32,761 nucleotides of DNA from an uncultured Flavobacteriales bacterium (GTDB lineage Bacteria > Bacteroidota > Bacteroidia > Flavobacteriales_D > Crocinitomicaceae): positions 1-32,761 of the forward strand of contig CAJAII010000043.1 of the NCBI GenBank assembly GCA_903939755.1, written 5' to 3'. Below are positions 25,537 through 32,720 of the stretch, one piece after another; the first letter of the stretch is position 1; each line of letters starts with the position of its first letter. The position numbers were made by a program, and so were the translations under genes. The notes beneath the pieces were generated by a model. The model saw nothing but the letters and a program-made list of their open reading frames with translations, was not told where the DNA came from and ran no database searches.

Positions 25537-26385
25537 TCAACTTGATAAGTTAATTCTATTATTAAATTTATATTCATACTTTTTGGTTATCAATTGAATA
25601 ATCAAATAAAAAGAAACGATGATCAGACCTCCTAACATGCCTCCTAAATGTGCGTAACAAGAACCATTGATTTGAGTGCTTGATTCAAGTAAAACTTGAT
25701 AGTTTTCATAAAGTGTATAAAATCCGAATAGAAGGAAAAGAACCTTTCTATAATTCAATAAATTTAAGAATAGGTAGATGACAATGATGCCAAATAAAGC
25801 ACCGGATGCCCCATTTGTTTTGGAGGTTACAAAATTATACTCTTTCACAGCATTTATTTGGCTTGCATTTAACTTTAAATAATACTTGTCATCCACTTGA
25901 TGCCTGTCGTTTATTGGTATTTTTTCAGGTGAAATTCCCGTTGAGATGATACGTTCTTCAATTTGAATCTTATTTATAGAATAGGCTTGATTGATGAAAA
26001 TATATCCGCCCCATGCACATACGAAATAGGCTATAATAAATGAGTAGTATCCTATTTTTTTTTCGACATTGGCAGAAAAAACTAATAAAAACAATACATT
26101 GGAAATAATATGTAAAGGATCAATAGAATGGACAAACATGAAGGTGACTAATTGATAATAGTGAAAATGTGGTGAATAGGTTGGGTAGGCACTAAAGTAG
26201 AAATGTAAGTCTATTCCGCTGATGATATTGAAAAGATAAAAAAATAATGCCACGCTTATATTAATCAATAGTAAGAATTGGAGCGCTGGTGTTATTTTAG
26301 TACAGATTCTCTCTTGAAGAAATTTTCTCAATGCCGCTTTCATAAGTAGTTTTTTATGGAATACTTTTTTGCGAAACGAAAACAT
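25537..26385 (-). CDS. Rhomboid family intramembrane serine protease
   Basis: Rhomboid proteases cut membrane proteins inside the bilayer. The catalytic pair is visible: Ser194 in NGASGALFG and His246 in CYAHLGGMLGG, with the helix-2 motif HIISNVLFLLVFSANVEKKIG (the His-x-x-x-Asn of the family) and six or seven hydrophobic helices. About 50 polar residues (roughly 138-188) are inserted between the third helix and the catalytic serine, more than usual. The start is uncertain: ATG 26385 gives 282 residues, and ATG 26343 (residue 15, MKAALRKF) is equally good. It is divergent from the gene at 26498. Confidence 0.93.
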   Translation of the reverse strand: MFSFRKKVFHKKLLMKAALRKFLQERICTKITPALQFLLLINISVALFFYLFNIISGIDLHFYFSAYPTYSPHFHYYQLVTFMFVHSIDPLHIISNVLFLLVFSANVEKKIGYYSFIIAYFVCAWGGYIFINQAYSINKIQIEERIISTGISPEKIPINDRHQVDDKYYLKLNASQINAVKEYNFVTSKTNGASGALFGIIVIYLFLNLLNYRKVLFLLFGFYTLYENYQVLLESSTQINGSCYAHLGGMLGGLIIVSFYLIIQLITKKYEYKFNNRINLSS

Positions 26386-26427
26386 GCTTTTTTGTTACTA
26401 AACCATTGGAATAGACTATTTCCTTTT

Positions 26428-26459
26428 AATAGTTCAACAATTGACGTTTTTGAACTATT
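26428..26459. repeat. Inverted repeat in a divergent intergenic region
   Basis: AATAGTTCAA (26428-26437) and TTGAACTATT (26450-26459) form a perfect 10-bp inverted repeat with a 12-base loop, between the divergent rhomboid and 26498 genes. No gene ends here, so it may be an operator or an RNA leader structure rather than a terminator. Confidence 0.5.
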
Positions 26460-26497
26460 TTTATGCAAGACAATTCAATATTAAATAAAATACAAAT

Positions 26498-27547
26498 ATG
26501 AAATTAAGCCGCCAATTAGTTTTATCGTTAATTTGTTTAATTTCTTATTTTCAATTAGGGTTTGTTGTAGATTCAACTACTTTTAACTGCCAAAATAATA
26601 AGATAAAAGTTGAGCCAACGTCAGAAATATTTGAAGTTATCTTGGTGGATCGAGAAAAAGTTATTGATATTGCCAAGGAGCATGGATTGGATTCTGCTTT
26701 AAACATTTTAGGGTATAATAGTGGTGGCTGCCAAATCGGTTTGTACGATAGAAATCTTCTCAATGATTTATTTGCTTTGGTGCCAGGAAGTAATCCTTCT
26801 GAGAGCATATTATGCTTTTTAAATGAATATTATCTATATCCAGAATTTGATAAGGAAAGATTTAAAACCATTTACACTGACTATTTGAATAGTTGGATAA
26901 AAAATGATTCATCTATTCCATTAGATCCATATGCATTTGAAACTTGTTTAAGTATTATGCTTGATTATGGAGATGCTGAAATGCAGTACTTAATAAATTC
27001 ATGTTTTCGTTATTGGTCAAAAAGGGCAAATAGTTATAAGAATCAAATAGATATGACTAATGAAGAAAGTCGCTATTACTATGATTACATCTATGCTGAG
27101 GCTTGTGAAAAAGTATATTTATCGCAATATGTCTTAAAGAAACTTAAATCAACGTATTTCAACGCAAAGGAATTTGATTACTATTCCACAATAATGACGG
27201 TAGACTATGAGATACCTAACATGAGTCTTCATTTGTTCACCAATTTTTCTCCACCAAATTATGGAATGGAAGATGAAAAGTTAATAATCAAAAAGTCATT
27301 AAATTCGTTAAATGACTTATTTTTATTGAGCTTAACTGAATTATGTACCCTATTCGACTTGAAAAAGTTCGACACTTGCAATAATCACGTTACTATTTTT
27401 GTCAATAAAAATAGAGGTTTAATTCTCAATATTGCCGATTGTGATGAAGAAGAGTGCTTTAAATGTCACCAATATGGAACAATAAATTCGATAGAATTGA
27501 ATAATAAAAATAGCATCAATCTAGGTTTTGTTTCATCATGGAATTAA
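26498..27547 (+). CDS. Secreted protein of unknown function, 349 aa
   Basis: I do not recognise this family. The N-terminus reads MKLSRQLVLSLICLISYFQLGF, a probable signal peptide, so the protein is likely exported. The body is mainly helical (KERFKTIYTDYLNSWI, MQYLINSCFRYWSKRAN, CEKVYLSQYVLKKLKS), and the C-terminal 100 residues are a smaller mixed domain with CNNHVTIFVNKNRG and a cysteine-rich CDEEECFKCHQYG. It lacks a T9SS domain and a lipobox. It is convergent with the DUF2723-like gene, 39 bases apart; both are exported and may be related in role, but nothing shows this. Confidence 0.75.
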   Translation: MKLSRQLVLSLICLISYFQLGFVVDSTTFNCQNNKIKVEPTSEIFEVILVDREKVIDIAKEHGLDSALNILGYNSGGCQIGLYDRNLLNDLFALVPGSNPSESILCFLNEYYLYPEFDKERFKTIYTDYLNSWIKNDSSIPLDPYAFETCLSIMLDYGDAEMQYLINSCFRYWSKRANSYKNQIDMTNEESRYYYDYIYAEACEKVYLSQYVLKKLKSTYFNAKEFDYYSTIMTVDYEIPNMSLHLFTNFSPPNYGMEDEKLIIKKSLNSLNDLFLLSLTELCTLFDLKKFDTCNNHVTIFVNKNRGLILNIADCDEEECFKCHQYGTINSIELNNKNSINLGFVSSWN

Positions 27548-27586
27548 TGTCCTAATAATTGGAGCAAGCTCTACTTATTACAAAAG

Positions 27587-29473
27587 TCATCTGTTGCTTG
27601 TAGGTTGTAATGAAATAAGACAGGTAATAATTCCTTTTTGAATATAAGTATTCTCAATGACTGATTGCTTCGTTAATGTTGCCTCTAATGCTTTAATAAT
27701 AGTATTCCAAGAAACAGATAAATCATAGTCTTCAAATACTGTTTTTAAATTGATTATATTTTGCAATAAATAGAGATCCTCCACATAGGTTTCTCGAGAA
27801 AAAGAAATTGAGTTTATAGTTTGAACTAGGTAATTGAGTATTTCTTTTTTAGGATAAAGTGAATTATTTACTCCTGGTTTTTTCTCTATTAATGAATAAC
27901 GATGAACGACATTATATAATCCATTATTTAAAATCAAGGTTGAATCCGGAATTTTCAGTATCCAATTTTTCATGAAATCCTGAAATTTTGCTTTATCATT
28001 TTCCTTTAGATACTTTGCCAGTTCAAATGTTTGATTGAATTGAAAATCAAAAAACATTTCATAAGGGCTATATTTTAAATCGGACACTGCTTTTTTAGTT
28101 AAGCTGATAGCAGTTGAATCATAAGAATTATTAGGCGAGAGTTCAAAAACGGAGAGGTGGCTTACAAAATCTTTTGAAGGGAAATTATATTTTGAGGTAA
28201 AATACAAACTTGAATTAGGGTAGTTTTTTAATACATCCACCAAAAATAAATCGTCTATTGTTAAATAACGTTTTCCGGTAAATAGTTCTATGCTGTTCCC
28301 TTTGTAGGTGACATTAAGTGGTAAGCTGACATCCGATAAATAACAATTTTTTTCGATCGCCCTATTAACTTTATTAAATAATAGATCCGATGATTGGTTT
28401 TCACCATCAGCAAAATTTATATAATAACACTCTTTTTCATAGGCCTTTTCTAAATCAAAATTCAAGGTTAGCGCATACCGTTTTTTAATATGAGCTTGAT
28501 GTCTAAAGCTTCCCAAGAGGGAAAGATTTAAAACTTTTATATCTTTTCTGTAATTAAGAAAATCTTGTACATACCACAAAGTGTATGTATCGGTATCTCC
28601 ATTAGTAAATAAGATTGAATTTATCTCACATTTTTCTAAATAGGATTTCGCCCAACTGATATATTCTGCTCGATAATCGGCTCTTTTTAAATACTCTTTT
28701 GCAATCTCACCATACTTATTATTGTTTAATGTATAATAAACATGCATATATTCATGAGATATTTTTAATGAAATGTCCTTGAAAATATAGGATTCAAAAT
28801 CGTTGTTCCGCAGTTTTATTTTTTCAAAATTACTTAACGATAAATCTACAAATTTTAAGTATTCTTTTAAGTTGGCTTGCGATAACGTATTATTTAACGG
28901 TGGCTTTCTGTCAAGTGAATCTTCATAAATACCAAATTGCCCATTCTCAACTATATTATTTGCAATATTAGCATAAGCTCTTGCTAAAATTTCTAGGTCC
29001 TCATCGCTACAGTCATTTTTATCTTTCAACGCAAGGATTACGTCATCATACCATTTGTAATTACCATAGTATGGATAGTAATCCATACTTTTTATTTCAT
29101 ACCCAAATGCGTCGGTAAATGAATATTTGTTTGTTCCATCTGATTTATACCTAAGTAATTTATTTATATCGATTACCTTACTTTTGATATCCCAAATCAA
29201 GATGTCCTCTATGATTTCAGGTTTTAAAATGGATGATTTATACTGACTAACTTGCAAAAATATGCCATTCGGTTTTTTATTAAGTTGATAAGAATAAGTG
29301 TAATCTAGGCTAAAATCCATCTTTTCATCTAAATCGGATAAAAATTGTCCAAATAATGGAAAATCATCTTTTATTTTTTTGGAATACTCTACATAATTTG
29401 TAGTTGTAATGTTCTTTTGATTGAATGAATAAAAAAGAACGTTTGAAAACAAAATAAAAAGAAATAATCTCAT
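27587..29473 (-). CDS. Exported protein with the soluble-domain signature of DUF2723 proteins
   Basis: The signal peptide (MRLFLFILFSNVLFYSFNQ) is followed by about 600 residues, helix-rich and with no further membrane segment. Residues 285-322 read NSILFTNGDTDTYTLWYVQD, then LNYRKDIKVLNLSLLGS. This is a close match to the segment [33 protein letters not shown] that follows the membrane domain of DUF2723 proteins (PMT-like glycosyltransferases of Bacteroidota). Here the roughly 500-residue, multi-helix membrane domain is absent. The N-terminal 270 residues and the helical C-terminal half are not recognised. It may act as a stand-alone partner domain; function unknown. Confidence 0.78.
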   Translation of the reverse strand: MRLFLFILFSNVLFYSFNQKNITTTNYVEYSKKIKDDFPLFGQFLSDLDEKMDFSLDYTYSYQLNKKPNGIFLQVSQYKSSILKPEIIEDILIWDIKSKVIDINKLLRYKSDGTNKYSFTDAFGYEIKSMDYYPYYGNYKWYDDVILALKDKNDCSDEDLEILARAYANIANNIVENGQFGIYEDSLDRKPPLNNTLSQANLKEYLKFVDLSLSNFEKIKLRNNDFESYIFKDISLKISHEYMHVYYTLNNNKYGEIAKEYLKRADYRAEYISWAKSYLEKCEINSILFTNGDTDTYTLWYVQDFLNYRKDIKVLNLSLLGSFRHQAHIKKRYALTLNFDLEKAYEKECYYINFADGENQSSDLLFNKVNRAIEKNCYLSDVSLPLNVTYKGNSIELFTGKRYLTIDDLFLVDVLKNYPNSSLYFTSKYNFPSKDFVSHLSVFELSPNNSYDSTAISLTKKAVSDLKYSPYEMFFDFQFNQTFELAKYLKENDKAKFQDFMKNWILKIPDSTLILNNGLYNVVHRYSLIEKKPGVNNSLYPKKEILNYLVQTINSISFSRETYVEDLYLLQNIINLKTVFEDYDLSVSWNTIIKALEATLTKQSVIENTYIQKGIITCLISLQPTSNR

Positions 29474-29705
29474 GATTTTTTACACTTTTAAAAATGGTTA
29501 ATTGATATGTATTGCCTGGACAAACTTCTCAGCAATGGTCACATGCAAAAATAAATAATATTCTTAAGTATTTTTTATCATTAGTTTGCGGAGAAAAAAA
29601 GAAGAATTGAATTAAAAAATCTTCACGAATTCTAGGATTGTTTTCGATCTAGGTTTTTGGTGGATAGTTATTATGGCGTTACTCGATTATTTGAAAGGAT
29701 CTTAG

Positions 29706-29960
29706 GTTTCCAGGCTCGACACAGTTCACTCAACAATTAAATTAAAGACTTGGGGGATATATGTGGTACAAGAATTAGCAGATTACATTCAAAAATTTGA
29801 GCCAAATATAATGGGTTTTTCTGCTCAGAATATCTGGAGAATGCAGCAGTTTTATGAAATGTATGTTGAAATTAAAAGACGCTCTCTATCAGTGAGAGAA
29901 TTAACATGTTGTATTAATCGTCTTATTGCAATATGCCTATCTAACTTTAATCCAAATTGA
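29706..29960 (+). pseudogene. DUF1016 (YhcG-like) nuclease N-terminal remnant
   Basis: The frame between the TAG at 29703 and the TGA at 29958 contains KTWGIYVVQELADYIQKFEP, then GFSAQNIWRMQQFYEMY, and SVRELTCCINRL. These match the N-terminal domain of DUF1016 proteins (WGKGVVEQLAxDLQ, GFSxxNLWRMxQFYExY, LSWTHNxLL). DUF1016 proteins carry a C-terminal PD-(D/E)XK nuclease domain. Everything after about residue 65 is missing, and the last codons run into the first unit of the 60-bp tandem array. No plausible start codon with a normal N-terminus is present. It is a truncated remnant and probably not functional. A GTG at 29763 could give a 65-residue peptide. Confidence 0.7.
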
Positions 29961-30430
29961 CAAACAAGCATTAATCGTCTTATTGCAATATGCAGATATA
30001 ACTATAATCCAAATTCATAAACAAGAAGCATTAATCGTTTTATTGCAATATGTCTATTTAACTACAATCCAAATTTACAATCAAGTCGCATTAATCGTCT
30101 TATTGCAATATGCAGATAAAACTATAACTAAATTCATTAACAAGTAGAATAAATTGTCTTATTGCAATATGCCAATTTGACTATTATTAAAATTGACACA
30201 CAAGTAGTATTAATCGTATTATTGCAATATACCAATATAACCATAATCCAAATTTAAACACAAGTAGCATTAATCGACTTATTGCAATATGCCTATTTAA
30301 CTATAATTCAAATTCATGAACAAGTAGGCTAATTTGTCTTATTGCAATATGCCTTTATAACTATAATCCAAATTGACGAATAACTAGCATTAATCGTCTT
30401 ATTGCAATATGCGAATATAGCAATACTTAA
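29911..30430. repeat. Tandem array, nine units of about 60 bp
   Basis: Nine head-to-tail units with periods 58, 60, 60, 58, 60, 60, 60 and 60 (TCTTATTGCA or variants at 29921, 29979, 30039, 30099, 30157, 30217, 30277, 30337, 30397). Consensus core GCATTAATCGTC, then the palindrome TATTGCAATA and TGC, then AACTATAATCCAAATT and ACAAGTA. Variable bases sit at fixed places (two after ATATGC, one or three after AAATT). The last unit decays into an A-run. No unit differs in a spacer-like way, and no cas gene is near. The 58-base units break any open frame, so the translation is not meaningful. Confidence 0.9.
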
Positions 30431-30470
30431 AAAAAAAACAACATTGACAATTTACTTAATCATCTTGTTA

Positions 30471-31349
30471 TTAATCGAGAGAAAAAAGTATCGGAACCAC
30501 CATCTTTACGTTCACTTGTTTACCGTAATTGGTTCCTGGTTTCCAATTTGGCATTTGTTTCACCAAACGAATTGCTTCGCGATTTAACCCATCAATTCCT
30601 CTAGCGATTGTAACATCTTGAATACTGCCCGTTTTCGTAACCACAAATTGCACAAAAATTCTACCCTCGATTCCATTTTCTTTCATTTGTGCAGGGTAGT
30701 TCATATTATCTTTGAGAAACGTTATCATTTCGGGCATTCCTCCTGGAAATTCGGGCATCACTTCCGCATAGGACAGGACTTCTTCCGGATTTGTGATCAC
30801 TTCTATTTCTGGTAAAGGTTCATACGTAATTCCTCCAGCAATAGCAGGGGGAGGTTCGGGAAGTATGGAGACTTCACCCATAAGTTCTACTTGAGGAATA
30901 ATGTGCTGTTTTTTTGTGTTTTTTACACTGTCGTTACTGCTTGTATTATCTATGGGATTAATTTTTGGCTTTTCAATAGGATTAATTGTTTGCTTTTCAA
31001 TTTTTGGCTTTTCAATGGTATTTTTACCTGTGGTAGCTGTCTCACAGGAATAGAACAAACTTGAGCAAACAACTGCCAATATTAAGAATGCATTAGCGCG
31101 AAATCTTGGTTGACTAAGAATTGAAATCAATTCCGGAAGATCTTCTTCTTTAATATCAAATTGTTGTTGGCTCATTCTCCCACAAACAGAACCATTTGGA
31201 TTTTCAATTAAATAAGTGATTATTTCCGCCCTACTTTTTTTTGTAAAATCGACCACTGATTTATCACATTGGACACAATGCCTTGCATGAAGTTTGATTT
31301 GCATCTTCTCCCAGTTCGCGGGACAAGGTTCAAAAATAGCTACTTTCAT
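30471..31349 (-). CDS. TonB-family protein with Cys-containing N-terminal domain
   Basis: Residues 1-80 are a cytoplasmic domain with CPANWEKMQ (Cys9), HCVQCDKSVVDFTKK (Cys25, Cys28) and GSVCGRM (Cys56), a pattern common in Bacteroidota proteins that could bind a metal. One membrane helix follows (RANAFLILAVVCSSLFYSC, 84-102), then a Lys/Pro/Asn-rich linker with repeated KPKI and NPI, and a TonB C-terminal domain (MPEFPGGMPEMITFLKDNMN, GRIFVQFVVTKTGSIQDV, NREAIRLVKQMPNWKPG, VKMVVPILF). It probably spans the periplasm and transfers energy to an outer-membrane receptor, or contacts another partner. No ExbB/ExbD genes are in the window. Confidence 0.9.
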   Translation of the reverse strand: MKVAIFEPCPANWEKMQIKLHARHCVQCDKSVVDFTKKSRAEIITYLIENPNGSVCGRMSQQQFDIKEEDLPELISILSQPRFRANAFLILAVVCSSLFYSCETATTGKNTIEKPKIEKQTINPIEKPKINPIDNTSSNDSVKNTKKQHIIPQVELMGEVSILPEPPPAIAGGITYEPLPEIEVITNPEEVLSYAEVMPEFPGGMPEMITFLKDNMNYPAQMKENGIEGRIFVQFVVTKTGSIQDVTIARGIDGLNREAIRLVKQMPNWKPGTNYGKQVNVKMVVPILFSLD

Positions 31350-31494
31350 AATTTCAATTTTTCAATTCGAAGCAATTATTAGGCCGAAAATTTTCATGCT
31401 AAAATACTGTATACTATGAGTTTTATTCGCTGCTGAATTGAGATTGCAAATTGACGTTTGACAAAGTGAATCTTTTCTACAACTAGTTGTTGTC

Positions 31495-31527
31495 AACAAA
31501 AAAGCCGATCAATAATGACCGGCTTTT
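31495..31527 (-). terminator. Orphan copy of the tRNA-Asn terminator
   Basis: These 33 bases are identical to 32686-32718. On the minus strand the stem AAAAGCCGGTCA / TGATCGGCTTTT is followed by T residues. Just upstream on the minus strand is GGGGAGC, resembling the tRNA end GGAGGAGC. No gene ends here: the region between 31350 and 31719 is divergent, with the TonB gene leaving to the left and the 31720 gene to the right. It looks like the leftover of a lost tRNA-terminator copy. Confidence 0.8.
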
Positions 31528-31654
31528 CGCTCCCCTAATTGACGAAAGATGCAGCTCTAATATGATGATTGAGTATGTAACTATTAGGAAGTTAAAGGGT
31601 TGAACTTCGTTCATTGGGGAATGAAAATAATTTTTACAACAAATCCGCAAAAAC

Positions 31655-31662
31655 TATATTTG
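31655..31662 (+). promoter_or_regulatory. Candidate -7 box for the 172-aa gene (TATATTTG)
   Basis: TATATTTG matches TAnnTTTG, 57 bases before the ATG at 31720. Together with the orphan terminator this is all that is recognisable between 31350 and 31719. Confidence 0.5.
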
Positions 31663-31719
31663 CAGTAATTTTAGTAAGATCGTTAATATTCATTCAATAG
31701 ATAATTAAATCTCAATAAA

Positions 31720-32238
31720 ATGATTAACATAGAGGAAACAACTTTGGAATATACGTTAAAGAATTCTCAAAAAGACGATTGGAATTTTTATATAAGATCA
31801 CATCAAGAAGATTTTACAGAACTTATCAAGCTCTCCATTTCCAACAAGCAGCCTTATTCGTGGCGTGCATCTTGGTTGTTATCGAGTTGTATGAAAGACA
31901 ATGATGAACGTCTAATGATATACATAAAAAAGATAATTGATTTACTGCCAACCCTTCAAAATAGTCAACAACGTGGATTATTAAAAGTTTTACAAAGAAT
32001 GGTAATAGAATCTAAATACGATGGAAAGTTGTTTGATACTTGTATAAAAATTTGGGAGGAAATAAATAATAATCCTGCTCTACGTTTTCAAGCATTAAAA
32101 ACTATGTTCAATATTTCAAAAAAATATCCAGATTTTTTGAACGAAATAAAAGTTTTGACTGATGCTTATTATACAGATAACCTTACAGAAGGGGTAAAGA
32201 AATCGGTCTTTAGACTAATAAAAAATGATTTGAAATAA
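31720..32238 (+). CDS. Helical (HEAT-like) cytosolic protein, 172 aa
   Basis: I do not recognise the exact family. The protein has no signal peptide and consists of helix pairs of about 35-40 residues: FTELIKLSISNKQPYSWRAS with WLLSSCMKDNDER, LMIYIKKIIDLLPTLQNSQQ with RGLLKVLQRMVIESK, then LFDTCIKIWEEIN, ALRFQALKTMFNISKKYPDF and VKKSVFRLIKNDLK. The WRASWLLSSC and LRFQALKTMFNI turns resemble HEAT or ARM repeats of Bacteroidota hypothetical proteins. Such proteins usually mediate protein-protein contacts. It has its own candidate promoter and no operon partner. Confidence 0.75.
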   Translation: MINIEETTLEYTLKNSQKDDWNFYIRSHQEDFTELIKLSISNKQPYSWRASWLLSSCMKDNDERLMIYIKKIIDLLPTLQNSQQRGLLKVLQRMVIESKYDGKLFDTCIKIWEEINNNPALRFQALKTMFNISKKYPDFLNEIKVLTDAYYTDNLTEGVKKSVFRLIKNDLK

Positions 32239-32300
32239 AAAGTCAATTTACAGCACTACACATAAAAAGATACAACTAGCCTAACTCACTGATAGGCAAA

Positions 32301-32330
32301 GAACAAGCCGTCATTTTTAATGGTTTGTCC
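32301..32330 (-). terminator. Hairpin downstream of the tRNA-like segment
   Basis: On the minus strand GGACAAACC and GGCTTGTTC pair over eight of nine positions (one G-U) around a 12-base loop, followed by TTTGCC. The short T-run makes it a weak terminator. It lies just after the tRNA-like copy, where a tRNA terminator is expected. Confidence 0.45.
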
Positions 32331-32334
32331 ACTG

Positions 32335-32417
32335 TGGCTCCTCCTCTTGGGCTCGAACCAAGGACCCTCTGATTAATCCCGCACATGCGGGACTCTAACC
32401 AGCTGAGCTATATAACC
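32335..32417 (-). pseudogene. tRNA-Asn-like segment with a hairpin replacing the anticodon stem
   Basis: Read on the minus strand it starts like a tRNA (TA-GCTC-AGCTGGTTA-GAG, D arm), but the anticodon arm is replaced by the hairpin TCCCGCATGTGCGGGA (32377-32392). It continues with an exact 40-bp copy of the tRNA-Asn 3' part (32337-32376, T arm CTTGG-TTCGAGC-CCAAG, acceptor AGGAGGA) and an encoded CCA. The 5' acceptor GGTTATA cannot pair with AGGAGGA, and the anticodon is missing, so it cannot be a working tRNA. Its 5' part and hairpin also encode the end of the GIY-YIG reading frame. Confidence 0.85.
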
Positions 32418-32681
32418 TGTTGGTGTAAATTCCAAATTACACAACTGCGTGATAAGCGTCCTAGATTTTTGTTTTTTTATAAATATTTCGATATTCAAGG
32501 CGTCGCCTTTAGTTTTAGCTGCTTCAAAAACAGCCTTTAAAATCCAATCTTTAGCCTTTCCAGTATATTTGTCTGATGTATTCGAGAGATGTTATTCAAA
32601 TCGAATCCAAGGATTTTGTGAGTAACCAACATAATAGCGGTCAATATCATTAGAATACAGAATGTAAATGTAATAAGTCAT
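32373..32681 (-). pseudogene. GIY-YIG nuclease gene, one in-frame stop
   Basis: Reading the minus strand from ATG 32681 gives a single frame of 102 codons with one TAA at codon 30 (32592-32594). The GIY-YIG domain is clear: MTYYIYILYSND, DRYYVGYSQNPWIRFE, then (stop) H, DKYTGKAKDWILKAVFEAAK, ALNIEIFIKKQKSR, LEFTPTG. The stop sits where relatives have Gln (EQH), so one C-to-T change (CAA to TAA) explains it. The tail AQLVRVPHVRD is encoded by the tRNA-like 5' half and its hairpin; the same tail is known in other Bacteroidota GIY-YIG proteins. The ATG is four bases after the tRNA terminator, with no separate promoter seen, so expression would need read-through. GIY-YIG enzymes cut DNA; this copy is probably inactive. 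Confidence 0.85.
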
Positions 32682-32685
32682 ATAA

Positions 32686-32718
32686 AACAAAAAAGCCGAT
32701 CAATAATGACCGGCTTTT
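32686..32718 (-). terminator. Rho-independent terminator of tRNA-Asn
   Basis: On the minus strand the stem AAAAGCCGGTCA / TGATCGGCTTTT (one G-U, loop TTAT) followed by TT and GTTTT lies two bases after the tRNA 3' end. The 33 bases recur exactly at 31495-31527. Confidence 0.85.
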
Positions 32719-32720
32719 TG

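Noticed and set aside
29926..30147. Open frame of 73 codons with 20-residue repeats inside the tandem array
   Set aside because: It follows only from the 60-base period; units of 58 bases shift the frame, there is no conservation of the protein pattern, and no start signal.
29911..30430. CRISPR array
   Set aside because: The whole 60-bp unit is conserved, including the part that would be the spacer; only a few fixed positions vary, and no cas gene is present.
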